Positions 44,732 through 54,436 of a stretch of 64,000 nucleotides of DNA are shown here, in pieces. A program made the position numbers and the translations under genes. Source of the stretch: Flavobacterium difficile (lineage in GTDB: Bacteria; Bacteroidota; Bacteroidia; Flavobacteriales; Flavobacteriaceae); contig NZ_JAAJBT010000001.1 of the NCBI RefSeq assembly GCF_011392115.1, positions 558,001-622,000 of the forward strand, read 5' to 3'. The stretch's first letter is position 1. Every line of letters starts with the position of its first letter. The notes beneath the pieces are model-generated. The model saw only the letters and a list, made by a program, of their open reading frames with translations, did no database searches and had not been told where the DNA came from.

Positions 44732-47700
44732 TTAATTTGTGATAATTTTTATATTTTTTATCATTTTGTTTTTAGTTGAAATTCGGATGACTAAAACTTG
44801 ATTTCTAATGCCTTGTGTAGAAAAACTTAAACTAGTTTTATGAATATCTTTTTTAGATATTATGCTTCTACCTAACAAGTCGAAAACTTCGATTTCCTCA
44901 ATTTCATCACTTAATGAATTCACATATACGTGATTTTCTGATTGATGGATGATTAAATTTGAAAAATTTTCATCAGTATTAGATAACGTTTCGTTTTTAA
45001 AGACAATTTCAAATCTATTTTCTATAGTTTCAACTGATGCATTAAACGAATACGGTGCGTTTTTTAAATCATGCATGACATTTAACTCCTTATCTTTTAA
45101 GTAAATATTTTGGTTTCCTTCAAACAATCCGTCTAAATTTTCAATTGATATTTCATAAATACTTGGCTCAACGATTGATAGTCCAATTGGAATAACATCT
45201 TCATCAGTAAAAGGCATTTTTCTTCCTTGCACAGCATATTTGTTTGTACCCTCAATAGAATATAAATGACTACCTTGATTACCAAAAGCAAATCCGTCTA
45301 TAGCAAAATCCATGCCATTTGTTGCTTCAATCATGTATCCAATTAAAATTTGACTAAATTGTCCCGAATTATTTTTAAGATTTAACCAAATTCTGTGTTT
45401 TTCTTCTGAATTAAAAGCAACTACTGATGGGTTAAATGCTCTATAAAATTGATTTCCATTATTTACCAATCTCATTTCGTTCGAAAAAGAAATATAACTT
45501 GGCACAACTGCATTCACAATAAATCCTTGACCTACTTGAATAGTTCCGTTTGGAGTTGCTCCACCTGCAGTAGAGGCTGTTCCACCTAATAAAGTATAAG
45601 TTGCATAATTATTTAAAGGATAACTACCATTTACTGCTTGTTGCGTATGAGTCCAAAAGTATAAAGTTCCATCAATGGTCTGATTTTCAGAACCTCTATT
45701 GAATGTATTTTTTAAAATAAAATCGTTGGCGCTAATTGTAGATGGATACGGATTTCCGATAGCATTGTAACCCGAATTCCCTTTTTTAATAACCGGTTTA
45801 AAATATGAGTTATTAATCGTTCCCGTAAAAACTCCCAAATATGGTGAATAAACTGAACTTGACCAATTGTTTGGAGCTCTTACCAGGTATCCTTTTGTAG
45901 GAATGAAATTGTTTGAACTTGGTGCAATCGATTCATAGGCACCATTCGTTCCAGTTAAAGGATTATAGGTGTAAAAACGGTTACTAACTGTTTGTGGAGA
46001 AAACTCCAATAAATTTTGATTTCCAACTGGCGACGACCAAAGTGTATAATCTAAACGAACAATAGGTGCGCTATTTCTGTTTATTGTAGCAATTCCATTA
46101 TTATTCAGATGTTCTACTTGAATTAAATTGGCATTATTTTGGACTATAATGTTCGCTGAAGTATTAATTGAAACTGCTTTATTTACAGTAACATTTGTTC
46201 CAGAAGAAATAGTTAAAACAGCTGAACCATTGACTTGAATAGAACACGCTTCTACATTTGCAGAAGTTGTAAAGTTTCCATTAAAAATAACATTCTTGTT
46301 TTTATCCGGGTTACCATTGCTCCAAGTAGTACCATTCCAAGTTGTAGATGTAGCACAAGTTTGAGGGGTAACATTTATGGTGAAAACTCGACCTCCTAAT
46401 AAGGCTAAATTGTTACCTTTAATAGTAGCAATGAATTGATCTGAAGCAGAACTTAATGCATTATGTTTGTATGCAAGTTGTGCACTATTAATGTTGGCTT
46501 GAGTAAATGAATCGCCAATAAATAAACGTTGTCCATTTAATAATAAATAACCGTTTGTTGGTAACTTAGTAACCGTATAAGTTAATTGGGCAGTTGTAGC
46601 GCCAGATTGCGCCGCATTTAACAACGATGTGGTTATGTTTTGTGTAGCGCCTTGATTAACGGTTAAGGGATTATTAACTAAAGTGATATTATTTACCACT
46701 TGTAATTTTCCACAAATGGTAATGCTAAATTCATCAAATGTTCCACCAGAAGTGTTTGATACTCTATCTGTTGCTAACAAATTCCATGTTCCTTGTGCAT
46801 TTGATCCTATAAATCTTGAGAAAGCTTGTCCAGGTTGCTGAGTACCTTCTAAACCTGCAATAACATTGTTGTCTACATTTCCACAAGTTAATGGAATACC
46901 ATTATCATCAAAAGTTACGTTAATATTTGCACCAGAACAATCTCTATTATAAATTTCTGCAAAAATACCATTTGGAGCTCTAAATTGCATTTTTAAATCG
47001 GTTAATAATGGGTGAGTAGCTCTCATGTAAAAACTAACTTTACTAATAATTAAATTATCAGTAACATCTATTCTTGCACTTACAGCATTATTGGAATTTG
47101 TATTCCATACATTATCATTATTTTGAAAATATTCATTAGTGTAAGTATTGCAAAAATCTCTAGAAATTTGAAATGAAAAGATTTCAGAATACGAACCATA
47201 AAGGCAGGTGTTTTTAGGACGAACTCTCCAAAAGTAAATTTTTCCCTCAACTAAAGCTGTTGTTTGATATTCTAATTTTGATGTAGTAGTAGTTTCGGAA
47301 AGTGTAGTAAATAAAGGTGATTCTGAAATTTCTACAATATAATCTTCCGCACTTGCTAGTGCATTCCATTTTAAGTTTACTGAAGTAGCTTGGTTAGTAG
47401 CACCATTACTCGGAGCATTTAAAGTTAATTGTCCGATAAAATCTTCATAAACATTTAATGTAAGAGGTGTAGTTACAGTTGCATTGGTTGAAGTACCTTT
47501 TAAAATTACTGGATAACTTCCTGCCGCTACAGAAGCAGCTCCTGAAAAAGTTACGGTAACCTGACCATTAACAGAAAGCGATGTTGGTGAAAAAGCGGCA
47601 CTCATTCCAGCAGGTAAATTATCTACTGAAAAAGTAACCAACTCATTAAAATTAGGTGCTTTTGCGTAATCAAAAATTAGAGAACCATTATTTGGTTTAC

Positions 47701-49693
47701 ATACTGGAATATTTGTAGTTGCAGTTATAAACTCGAATGTTCCTGCTTTAATTTCAAAATCTTGATTAGAAATGTCAAAAAAGATATTTGTTGCAGCTTC
47801 AATTTTTATTCTAGCTCTTTTGGTTATGTTGTTAGGAACTGTAACAGTCTGATTTCCATCATTTGCTGTGTTTGCCAGCAAAGTAATAGGATATGTAAAT
47901 CCACCATCAAGAGATAATTTGATGTTTACATTTGCTGATAACGTATTGGTTGAGTTTACAGCCCAAGTAACATTTCTTATTTCTCCAGCATACCAAACTT
48001 CTGTTCCTAAATTAGGAGAATTAACTACAAACGGACCAGTTGAATTTACGGTAATTACTACATTATCACTATTTGTTTGTCCAACTTGTGCATTATTATC
48101 TCTTACCGTTAACCTAAAATTTAAAGTTCTTGCCACAGATGGTAAAACTTCCCAAGTTGGGGTTTGATTGGCAACAACAGCTTCCATGTTTGGAAATACC
48201 CTTTCTGGGTTAGTGGTAGGAAAAAAAGATCTAAAAATTGGACCAGCTGTATTAGTTGAAACAGGTGGTTGCGCACCGCCATCAACATTGTCATATTGCT
48301 CCCAACAATAGGTTAAAACATCACCTGATGTTGGATCAGTCGATAAATTACCATTTAAAATAAAAGGCGTACTTCTTGGGATAGTATAATCTAAACCTGC
48401 ATTAGCTGTAGGTTCTACATTTGTATATGTCGTTTCTGTTTCGCATGTATGCGAATTTACTGCTGTAGTCATTTGAGCGATGCTTCTTGCGTGAAAATAG
48501 CCATCACTATTAGCTTGAACGTTTGGTGCACAAATTCCGGCATAACCTAAAATTGTTGAGGCACTTCCAGGTTCATAATCATCAGGAACTTTCGAACCAA
48601 AACAAGGATTATAATAGGTATGACCAGCGCTAAACTGATGTCCAATTTCGTGTGCCACGTAATCAATGTCAAAAGGATCAAATTCTGGAGTTACAATTCC
48701 AGTTACACCAGAACCTTTGTTAGGTCCACATGGGCCAGTTCCTGCAATTCCTCCACCACCAGTACTAAATACATGGCCAATATCATATGCTGCTGCTGTA
48801 ATTAATCCAGAAATATTACCTGTATTTACAGATAGCATTTGTGTACCACTATAATTATCATACGGATCAGGATCGGGAGTAGCATCTATATTAAATCCGT
48901 TAATGTAAATTAATCTGTTGTTTGAAGGAACAATTTGAAATCTTAATCCCATATCGCGTTCAAAAACACTGTTAACTCGTGTCATAGTTGTGTTCATTGC
49001 GGCTAAAACTCCAGCTACAGTATTTCCGTGATATGCGGAATAGTCTGAAGTACAAGCAATTGCAATTTCATAGGTTCTGTATCGTCCGTCTATAATATTT
49101 CTTTGAACTTGCTTAGTACCGAATTGAACTGCTTCTTCTTTGTTTTCTTCGTCAACATAATTACATATAAAATCGTCATCTGTAGCTTTGTTGAAATGCT
49201 TTCTATTGTATATCATTACAAAATCAGATGTCCCTCTTTTGTACGGATCAAGATAGATGGTTTTTTCCCCTGTGATTACACCATAAAAGTTATCACTTGA
49301 TAAACTTAAGTGTATTTTATTTAGAGGATTTTGTTTACTAACTCCAATATAAGATTGAATTTCAGGATATAAAGCATTTAAATCTTTATGTAAATACTGA
49401 ACTCTTCTCATTTTAAATTCTTCCAAATGCCCGTCTTCAAATGGAAATGAGACTAAAACGTTTGAAGCATTAAGATTTTCAAAATCTTCATTTGGAGCTA
49501 CAGCTAATCGGCTTTTTAAATCGGATAAACTAAACGTATAAAGGGAATAACTTGTAGGAAGCTGTTCTTTTGTTCCTTTTCCAATCTTTAAAATGACTTC
49601 TTTCAACTCAACTTGTCGCCAATTATTTTGAGCGGTTGTAAAATTTAAAAATAACACGAACAAGGTTAGTTTTAATAGGTTTTTTTTTTTCAT
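44732..49693 (-). CDS. T9SS-secreted reprolysin-like zinc metalloprotease with P domain
   Basis: Start at the ATG at 49693 (MKKKNLLKLTLFV, 1653 aa), not the ATG 24 bases upstream. A signal peptide and a propeptide-like region come first. The catalytic domain (about 200-400) has the zinc motif HEIGHQFSAGH (H348, E349, H352, H358), as in reprolysin/M12-type metzincins. Then come Ig-like and fibronectin-III domains, a proprotein-convertase P domain (ISKVSFYMRATHPLLTDLKM to FDEFSITICG), a cadherin/CSPG-like repeat, and a type A sorting tail (EEIEVFDLLGRSIISKKDI). It is predicted to be an extracellular protease. The second large T9SS gene follows 45 nt after it, so the two are likely an operon. 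Confidence 0.9.
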   Translation of the reverse strand: MKKKNLLKLTLFVLFLNFTTAQNNWRQVELKEVILKIGKGTKEQLPTSYSLYTFSLSDLKSRLAVAPNEDFENLNASNVLVSFPFEDGHLEEFKMRRVQYLHKDLNALYPEIQSYIGVSKQNPLNKIHLSLSSDNFYGVITGEKTIYLDPYKRGTSDFVMIYNRKHFNKATDDDFICNYVDEENKEEAVQFGTKQVQRNIIDGRYRTYEIAIACTSDYSAYHGNTVAGVLAAMNTTMTRVNSVFERDMGLRFQIVPSNNRLIYINGFNIDATPDPDPYDNYSGTQMLSVNTGNISGLITAAAYDIGHVFSTGGGGIAGTGPCGPNKGSGVTGIVTPEFDPFDIDYVAHEIGHQFSAGHTYYNPCFGSKVPDDYEPGSASTILGYAGICAPNVQANSDGYFHARSIAQMTTAVNSHTCETETTYTNVEPTANAGLDYTIPRSTPFILNGNLSTDPTSGDVLTYCWEQYDNVDGGAQPPVSTNTAGPIFRSFFPTTNPERVFPNMEAVVANQTPTWEVLPSVARTLNFRLTVRDNNAQVGQTNSDNVVITVNSTGPFVVNSPNLGTEVWYAGEIRNVTWAVNSTNTLSANVNIKLSLDGGFTYPITLLANTANDGNQTVTVPNNITKRARIKIEAATNIFFDISNQDFEIKAGTFEFITATTNIPVCKPNNGSLIFDYAKAPNFNELVTFSVDNLPAGMSAAFSPTSLSVNGQVTVTFSGAASVAAGSYPVILKGTSTNATVTTPLTLNVYEDFIGQLTLNAPSNGATNQATSVNLKWNALASAEDYIVEISESPLFTTLSETTTTSKLEYQTTALVEGKIYFWRVRPKNTCLYGSYSEIFSFQISRDFCNTYTNEYFQNNDNVWNTNSNNAVSARIDVTDNLIISKVSFYMRATHPLLTDLKMQFRAPNGIFAEIYNRDCSGANINVTFDDNGIPLTCGNVDNNVIAGLEGTQQPGQAFSRFIGSNAQGTWNLLATDRVSNTSGGTFDEFSITICGKLQVVNNITLVNNPLTVNQGATQNITTSLLNAAQSGATTAQLTYTVTKLPTNGYLLLNGQRLFIGDSFTQANINSAQLAYKHNALSSASDQFIATIKGNNLALLGGRVFTINVTPQTCATSTTWNGTTWSNGNPDKNKNVIFNGNFTTSANVEACSIQVNGSAVLTISSGTNVTVNKAVSINTSANIIVQNNANLIQVEHLNNNGIATINRNSAPIVRLDYTLWSSPVGNQNLLEFSPQTVSNRFYTYNPLTGTNGAYESIAPSSNNFIPTKGYLVRAPNNWSSSVYSPYLGVFTGTINNSYFKPVIKKGNSGYNAIGNPYPSTISANDFILKNTFNRGSENQTIDGTLYFWTHTQQAVNGSYPLNNYATYTLLGGTASTAGGATPNGTIQVGQGFIVNAVVPSYISFSNEMRLVNNGNQFYRAFNPSVVAFNSEEKHRIWLNLKNNSGQFSQILIGYMIEATNGMDFAIDGFAFGNQGSHLYSIEGTNKYAVQGRKMPFTDEDVIPIGLSIVEPSIYEISIENLDGLFEGNQNIYLKDKELNVMHDLKNAPYSFNASVETIENRFEIVFKNETLSNTDENFSNLIIHQSENHVYVNSLSDEIEEIEVFDLLGRSIISKKDIHKTSLSFSTQGIRNQVLVIRISTKNKMIKNIKIITN

Positions 49694-49745
49694 GATTTTG
49701 GGTTTAGAACAATTCAATTTGTAGGTTTTTTTTTATGATGAAAAG

Positions 49746-49753
49746 CAAAAGTA
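49746..49753 (-). promoter_or_regulatory. Promoter -7 box of the metalloprotease operon
   Basis: TACTTTTG on the minus strand fits TAnnTTTG exactly and lies 52 nt before the ATG. Confidence 0.55.
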
Positions 49754-49940
49754 TATAATTTTTTTTCTTTTTTTTGCTTGAATTTTCTTAAAAAACTCAC
49801 TATTAACAGTAATTTAATTTATTTGCTCTTTTTTGTTATAATTAAAGCATATAATCCGTTATTAAATTAAAATTTAATTAATAATAACTTTCGAAATTTT
49901 TTTGATAGAGGTTTTTTAAATTTTATTGGAGTAATTTTTT

Positions 49941-49948
49941 TATTTTTG
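49941..49948 (+). promoter_or_regulatory. Promoter -7 box of the PagL-like gene
   Basis: TATTTTTG fits TAnnTTTG; ATG 33 nt downstream. The divergent region 49694-49981 otherwise shows only AT-rich sequence. Confidence 0.45.
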
Positions 49949-49981
49949 TTTGCTATTTTGTACTCTTCCATTTTATAATTC

Positions 49982-50617
49982 ATGAGATTTTACTTTTTTA
50001 TCATTTTTAATTTGTTTTTTTCGATTTCGATTTCTGCACAAGAGATTTTACCTAAATTTAAATGGTTAAGATCAGGAATTGTTGTTGGAATCGCCTCACA
50101 AAATAATTTGATTAAACAAGAATGGGATTATACTTACGAAACTCAAATTTTTAAGTTTTCTAATCATTTCAATTGGTCAAAAAAAAGGAAACACAGTTGG
50201 GAAATTTTAGTAGAACCAAGTTACTACCGTTCCAATCATCAAATGATAAACTATTGGTTTATTAGTCACACTGTTCCAAATGGAGACGCACTTCGAGCAA
50301 AGTACATGCAGCCGAAAACTATAAATGAATACGCTTTAAATGCAGGGATTATTTACAGAAGGTTTTTAAATGTACAGGCTTCAGTTTTTGCTACGTTAAA
50401 TTCCGGACCTATGTATATAGATACTGATACTGAGCGATTAAAAAAAGGATTTGCTTTTAGTGATGTAATTTCTATAGGATATAATTACAAATGGAAAAAG
50501 ATTTCTTTTGATGCTAAATTCATGTTCAGACATGCGTCTAATGCGAATTTGCAAAAACCAAATTATGGTTTGAATGCAGCTGGATTTGAATTTGGAACGT
50601 TTTACGAATTCAATTAA
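49982..50617 (+). CDS. PagL-like lipid A 3-O-deacylase (acyloxyacyl hydrolase family)
   Basis: A 211-aa outer-membrane barrel with a signal peptide ending SISAQ. The C-terminal half has the PagL fingerprint: GPMYIDTDTERLKKGFAFS and FRHASNANLQKPNYGLN, giving the catalytic His (H184) and Ser (S186) as HxSN. A glutamate (E203) follows in AAGFEFG. PagL removes an acyl chain from lipid A and alters envelope properties and immune recognition. The spacing from Ser to Glu is longer than in Pseudomonas PagL, so the Glu assignment is tentative. Single gene, converging on htrA. Confidence 0.85.
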   Translation: MRFYFFIIFNLFFSISISAQEILPKFKWLRSGIVVGIASQNNLIKQEWDYTYETQIFKFSNHFNWSKKRKHSWEILVEPSYYRSNHQMINYWFISHTVPNGDALRAKYMQPKTINEYALNAGIIYRRFLNVQASVFATLNSGPMYIDTDTERLKKGFAFSDVISIGYNYKWKKISFDAKFMFRHASNANLQKPNYGLNAAGFEFGTFYEFN

Positions 50618-50621
50618 AAAA

Positions 50622-50654
50622 AAATTCGCAAAACTTTTTGTGCTTTGCGAATTT
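50622..50654. terminator. Bidirectional terminator between the PagL-like gene and htrA
   Basis: AAATTCGCAAA / TTTGCGAATTT form an 11-bp perfect stem with an 11-nt loop; A/T runs flank both sides. Confidence 0.75.
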
Positions 50655-50674
50655 CTTGTGGTTTATGTGTTTTT

Positions 50675-52072
50675 TTATAAAAAGATACGATACATTTGCC
50701 CGTTTTTAGCAATAATTTGATAACGTGTTTTTTCTGTAGCATCTTTTTTAGCTAAATATGCAGAAACACTTTCCATATCTGTAACACGCATATTGTCTAC
50801 TTGAGTTACAATCGATCCTTTTAAATCATCTGCATATTCTGCATAATCTTCGTTAGTAACTTGTTTGATTTTTATGCCGTATTTTAAATTGAAACGCTTT
50901 TTATCATTCGCATCTATATCTTCAAATTCAATACCATTAAATTCGTAAGCGATTAATTCTTTTTTGGTTAACGGTACATTTAAAGCTAAGTTTTTCCCAT
51001 CTCTTAAAAGAGTAACTTTTACTATGTCATTTGGTCTTTTGGTATTAATAACAGTAGCCATTTCTGCTGATGATGCAATTTTTTTATCATCTAACTTTAA
51101 AATAATATCGCCTTTTTCAATTCCTACTTTTTCTGCTCCTGAATTCTTATTGACTTTATTCACATAAAACCCTTCAGTTTGTTTTATGCCATATTTTTTG
51201 GCTACTTCGGCATTTAATTCGCCACCTTCAACACCTAAAATACCGCGTTGTACGTTTCCGAATTTCATTAAATCTTCAATGATTTTTTTGGTAATATTGG
51301 AAGGAACTGCAAAAGAGTAACCTGCATAACTTCCTGTTGGAGAAGATATCATCGTATTAATTCCAATTAATTCTCCATTCGTATTTACTAAAGCCCCACC
51401 GCTATTTCCTGGATTTACAGCGGCATCCGTTTGTATAAACGATTGAATGCTTGCTTTGTCTAAATTTCTAGCTTTCGCTGAAATAATTCCAGCCGTAACC
51501 GTCGAATTCAATTGATACGGATTTCCAACAGCTAAAACCCATTCACCAACTTTTATATCATCAGAATTTCCAAAAACGATAAAGGGTAGTTTTTCATCCG
51601 CATCGATTTTTAGTAAAGCAATGTCCATTTTACTATCTGTTCCTATCAATTTGGCTTTATAGGCTTTGTTGTTATTTAAAGTCACTTCTAATTCTGTAGC
51701 ATCCTGAATTACGTGGTTATTTGTCACAATATATCCATCTTCCGAAACAATTACACCCGAACCTGTACCTATTTGTTCTTGTTGTTGACTTTCGCCACGA
51801 CCATAGAAAAAACTCGCAAACGGATCATATACTGTTCGTACCGAAACATTTTTCACGTGCACTACACTGTGTATGGCTTTGTCGGCACCTGTTGTAAAAT
51901 CTACACTTTCAGCACCTTTATAATTTACCAGTTTGTTATAATTCGGCGAAGTAGTAATAAATGAATCCGAATCACTTTTTTGATTTTCAATGAATTTATA
52001 GGCACCCAAAGTAACGGCACCACTCATTAATGATACAACAAATAGACTTCCTAAATTTTTCATTTTATTCAT
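50675..52072 (-). CDS. HtrA/DegP-type periplasmic serine protease
   Basis: The protein (465 aa) has an N-terminal membrane anchor or signal peptide, a trypsin-like domain with triad H120 (VTNNHVI), D150 (SKMDIALLKI) and S224 (NPGNSGGAL), and two PDZ-like domains (about 275-360 and 375-465). These proteins degrade or refold misfolded periplasmic proteins. An alternative ATG three codons in (MKNLGSLF) is also possible. A TATATTTA box lies at 52093-52100. Confidence 0.92.
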   Translation of the reverse strand: MNKMKNLGSLFVVSLMSGAVTLGAYKFIENQKSDSDSFITTSPNYNKLVNYKGAESVDFTTGADKAIHSVVHVKNVSVRTVYDPFASFFYGRGESQQQEQIGTGSGVIVSEDGYIVTNNHVIQDATELEVTLNNNKAYKAKLIGTDSKMDIALLKIDADEKLPFIVFGNSDDIKVGEWVLAVGNPYQLNSTVTAGIISAKARNLDKASIQSFIQTDAAVNPGNSGGALVNTNGELIGINTMISSPTGSYAGYSFAVPSNITKKIIEDLMKFGNVQRGILGVEGGELNAEVAKKYGIKQTEGFYVNKVNKNSGAEKVGIEKGDIILKLDDKKIASSAEMATVINTKRPNDIVKVTLLRDGKNLALNVPLTKKELIAYEFNGIEFEDIDANDKKRFNLKYGIKIKQVTNEDYAEYADDLKGSIVTQVDNMRVTDMESVSAYLAKKDATEKTRYQIIAKNGQMYRIFL

Positions 52073-52169
52073 TTTTAAATTTGTTTACAATGTAAATATA
52101 AATAGGTTTTTTTATAATAAAATTCCGTTTAACGCACGATTAACAATGTTTAACAACTTTTTAGCATTT

Positions 52170-52285
52170 GGGCATTTCCTTTCAGGCCGGGCTTTCCACT
52201 ATATCTCCAACTGGCAAAAAGCTACGGGTAAGCCCTTGTTTTTGTACATCGGAGGATGCCGCTTCAATCCCTAATGCAATTATCT
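52170..52285. repeat. Dispersed flavobacterial intergenic repeat, copy 1
   Basis: Elements are TTTCAGGCCGGGCTTTCC, ACTATATCTCC and ATGCCGCTTCAATCCCTAATGC. Read on the minus strand the order is GGGATTGAAGCGGCATCC, variable middle, GGAGATATAGTGGAAAGCCC. Copy 2 at 54335-54420 has the same order in plus orientation. I recall similar elements between genes in many flavobacteria. It lies between htrA and dapF. Confidence 0.55.
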
Positions 52286-52298
52286 GCAAAAAAATAAA

Positions 52299-52306
52299 TA
52301 TCTTTG
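52299..52306 (+). promoter_or_regulatory. dapF promoter -7 box, leaderless start likely
   Basis: TATCTTTG fits TAnnTTTG exactly and ends 4 nt before the dapF ATG, whose position is fixed by homology. Transcription would start at or next to the A of ATG. Confidence 0.6.
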
Positions 52307-52310
52307 TATT

Positions 52311-53090
52311 ATGCAAATAAATTTTTTCAAATACCAAGGCACCGGAAACGACTTTGTAATGATTGATAATCGTTCTAACACGTTTCCCAAAAATAATACC
52401 AAACTCATTGAATTTCTGTGCGACCGACGTTTTGGCATTGGTGGCGATGGTTTAATTTTATTAGAAAATCACGAAAAGTATGATTTTACCATGGTGTATT
52501 ATAATTCCGATGGAAGTACGAGTACCATGTGTGGCAATGGTGGACGTTGTTTAGTTGCTTTTGCCAAACAATTAGGTGTAATAGAAAATGAAGCGCATTT
52601 TGAAGCTTCAGACGGTTATCATTACGCGAAATTTGAAAACAAATTAATTGCCCTGCAAATGATTGATGTTGATGTGGTGAAGCATTTTGATACACACGAA
52701 TTTATCTATACAGGATCGCCGCATCATGTGCAATTAGTGGAAGATTTAGAACATTTTGATGTTAAAACTAATGGCGCAAAATTAAGATACTCAGATTTAT
52801 ACGATGCAAGTGGTTGTAATATTAATTTTGTAGAGCAAATGGATGCTGACACTTTTTCAGTTCGTACGTATGAACGTGGTGTAGAAGATGAAACATTATC
52901 TTGTGGAACAGGAGCAACTGGAGTAGCAATTGCGATGCATTCGACTTTTAAAACTGATGCAAAACGAGTTAATATTAACGTTTTAGGTGGAAAATTAACT
53001 ATCAGTTTCGATATAGAAAACAATATGTACAAAAACGTATTTTTAACTGGTCCAGCAGAAATGGTTTTTGGTGGAAGTATAGAAGTTTAA
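52311..53090 (+). CDS. dapF: Diaminopimelate epimerase
   Basis: DapF converts LL- to meso-diaminopimelate for lysine and peptidoglycan synthesis. The two active-site cysteines are seen: C74 in MCGNGGRC and C198 in LSCGTGATG. The start MQINFFKYQGTGNDFVMIDN is characteristic of the family. It is 259 aa, a normal length. A small membrane-protein gene follows 12 nt later, probably in the same transcript. Confidence 0.96.
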   Translation: MQINFFKYQGTGNDFVMIDNRSNTFPKNNTKLIEFLCDRRFGIGGDGLILLENHEKYDFTMVYYNSDGSTSTMCGNGGRCLVAFAKQLGVIENEAHFEASDGYHYAKFENKLIALQMIDVDVVKHFDTHEFIYTGSPHHVQLVEDLEHFDVKTNGAKLRYSDLYDASGCNINFVEQMDADTFSVRTYERGVEDETLSCGTGATGVAIAMHSTFKTDAKRVNINVLGGKLTISFDIENNMYKNVFLTGPAEMVFGGSIEV

Positions 53091-53102
53091 TGTTTTAGTG
53101 CT

Positions 53103-53411
53103 ATGGATAATATAGAGATTATTGAAGATTTAAAAAAGCAACTTGAAGAAAAGAAAATCAAACTTATAAAACATAAAAAAGCTTTTCCTAAACTATTTAT
53201 AGTTGTTTTACTATCTAATTTTATTGTTCCATTTGCACCAGCGCCAAGAATTATTAAATTAGTTGAGGAAAGAGGGTATTGGGGAACTATAATTTTTGGA
53301 GCTCCAATAGTATTAATAGTTTTTATTATTGTGTTTCATTTGCAAAAATTAAAAATTCAAGATGAAATTGAAAATTCGCAAAAATTAATAAATCGTAAAA
53401 TAAATCAATAG
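53103..53411 (+). CDS. Small membrane protein of unknown function
   Basis: A 102-aa protein with an N-terminal charged coiled coil (EDLKKQLEEKKIKLIKHKK), two membrane helices (about 29-46 and 61-80) and a charged C-terminal helix. Starts 12 nt after the dapF stop. No family recognised; the coiled-coil/membrane layout does not suggest a function. Confidence 0.65.
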   Translation: MDNIEIIEDLKKQLEEKKIKLIKHKKAFPKLFIVVLLSNFIVPFAPAPRIIKLVEERGYWGTIIFGAPIVLIVFIIVFHLQKLKIQDEIENSQKLINRKINQ

Positions 53412-53442
53412 ATTATGAACACTTTCAAAATTTATAACTCAG

Positions 53443-54300
53443 TTAATTCTCCAAACGCATCAATCTTTTTTTAATAATTTCATAGTGCGACCAAGGAATA
53501 AAGTGGTCTGCTTTTTCTATGGGAATGGTTTCTATTTTTTGGGCATTTATAAATTCTTTCTCCATAAATGCTACATTCGAATAGGGCACTAAAGAATCTT
53601 CTGTACCGTGAATGATAATTACATTGGAAGTAATTTTATTTAAATCGGGTTGTAGAATTTTTAAATCTTCTTTCAACCACCAAAGCTCTTCATTGGATGG
53701 TCGGAATGCGCCAGGAATTAAGTATTTTATAGGTTTCGACATCAAAACAGGTCGCCACTTTTCTGGATTTTCAGCTTTTGGATCGACAGCGCCAGCTAAA
53801 ATCACTAAGTTTTTAAATAATTCTGGTTTTTTTGTAGCTAATTTGACAACTACTGGTCCGCCCATAGAATGCCCAATTAAAGTAATAGGCTGGTTGTTGT
53901 TTTTAGATTGGATAAAAGGTAAAATTAAGTTGGCTTGTGTTTCTAAATCTTCTGCTTCGCCAAAATTACTGTAGCCAAAACCTGGTCGGTCAATGGCAAT
54001 TAAACGGTATTTTTTTTGTAAATCTAAATCAGATAGATAGGTTTTATAGGCGTCCCAACTTCCTGGTGAGCCATGTAAAAAGAAAAGAGTCGGTTTTGTA
54101 GAATCGCCTGTTTCTATGTAATGGATTTGGTGTATTTCAGAAATTTTATAACTAATGTCTTTAAAAGTAGTATTTGATTCAGAGAAATATTTCGTTGTTT
54201 TTTTTGGCGACATTCGCATTTTCATACACGATTGGCAAAAAACTAAATAGCCACAAAATAATACAAAGACTAACATTTTTTTTGACATTTTTATTTTCAT
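53443..54300 (-). CDS. Alpha/beta hydrolase, lipoprotein-like
   Basis: The protein (285 aa) has a signal sequence with a cysteine-rich end (FCQSC, lipobox-like) after residue 20. The alpha/beta fold carries FFLHGSPGSW (oxyanion region), the nucleophile Ser in GHSMGGPV, the acid in HGTEDSLVP and the His in KADHFIPW. Substrate unknown; esterase, lipase or epoxide hydrolase are all possible. The mature cysteine could be lipidated, which would place it in the cell envelope. Confidence 0.85.
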   Translation of the reverse strand: MKIKMSKKMLVFVLFCGYLVFCQSCMKMRMSPKKTTKYFSESNTTFKDISYKISEIHQIHYIETGDSTKPTLFFLHGSPGSWDAYKTYLSDLDLQKKYRLIAIDRPGFGYSNFGEAEDLETQANLILPFIQSKNNNQPITLIGHSMGGPVVVKLATKKPELFKNLVILAGAVDPKAENPEKWRPVLMSKPIKYLIPGAFRPSNEELWWLKEDLKILQPDLNKITSNVIIIHGTEDSLVPYSNVAFMEKEFINAQKIETIPIEKADHFIPWSHYEIIKKRLMRLEN

Positions 54301-54334
54301 AAGATGTACTTGTGTTAAAAAATTTTAAAAGTCT

Positions 54335-54420
54335 ATTTTAGCCCCGATTGTAGTGGCATCTCCCGATTTTTTTCGGGAATATAGCGTAAAGCGGGACAGT
54401 TGTTGAACTGAAATGCGAAA
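54335..54420. repeat. Dispersed flavobacterial intergenic repeat, copy 2
   Basis: Reads TTTTAGCCCCGATTGTAGTGGC, then a small hairpin (CCCGATTTTTTTCGGG), then ATATAGCGTAAAGCGGGACAG. Its conserved arms match copy 1 (52170-52285), which is in opposite orientation. It lies between the alpha/beta hydrolase and the ABC ATPase genes. Confidence 0.6.
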
Positions 54421-54436
54421 CGTCTGCTTCTAAAAA

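Noticed and set aside
48620..48854. Plus-strand frames inside the metalloprotease gene (and many similar ones in 39030-44117)
   Set aside because: They are antisense shadows of the two large T9SS genes, with no start context and with implausible composition.
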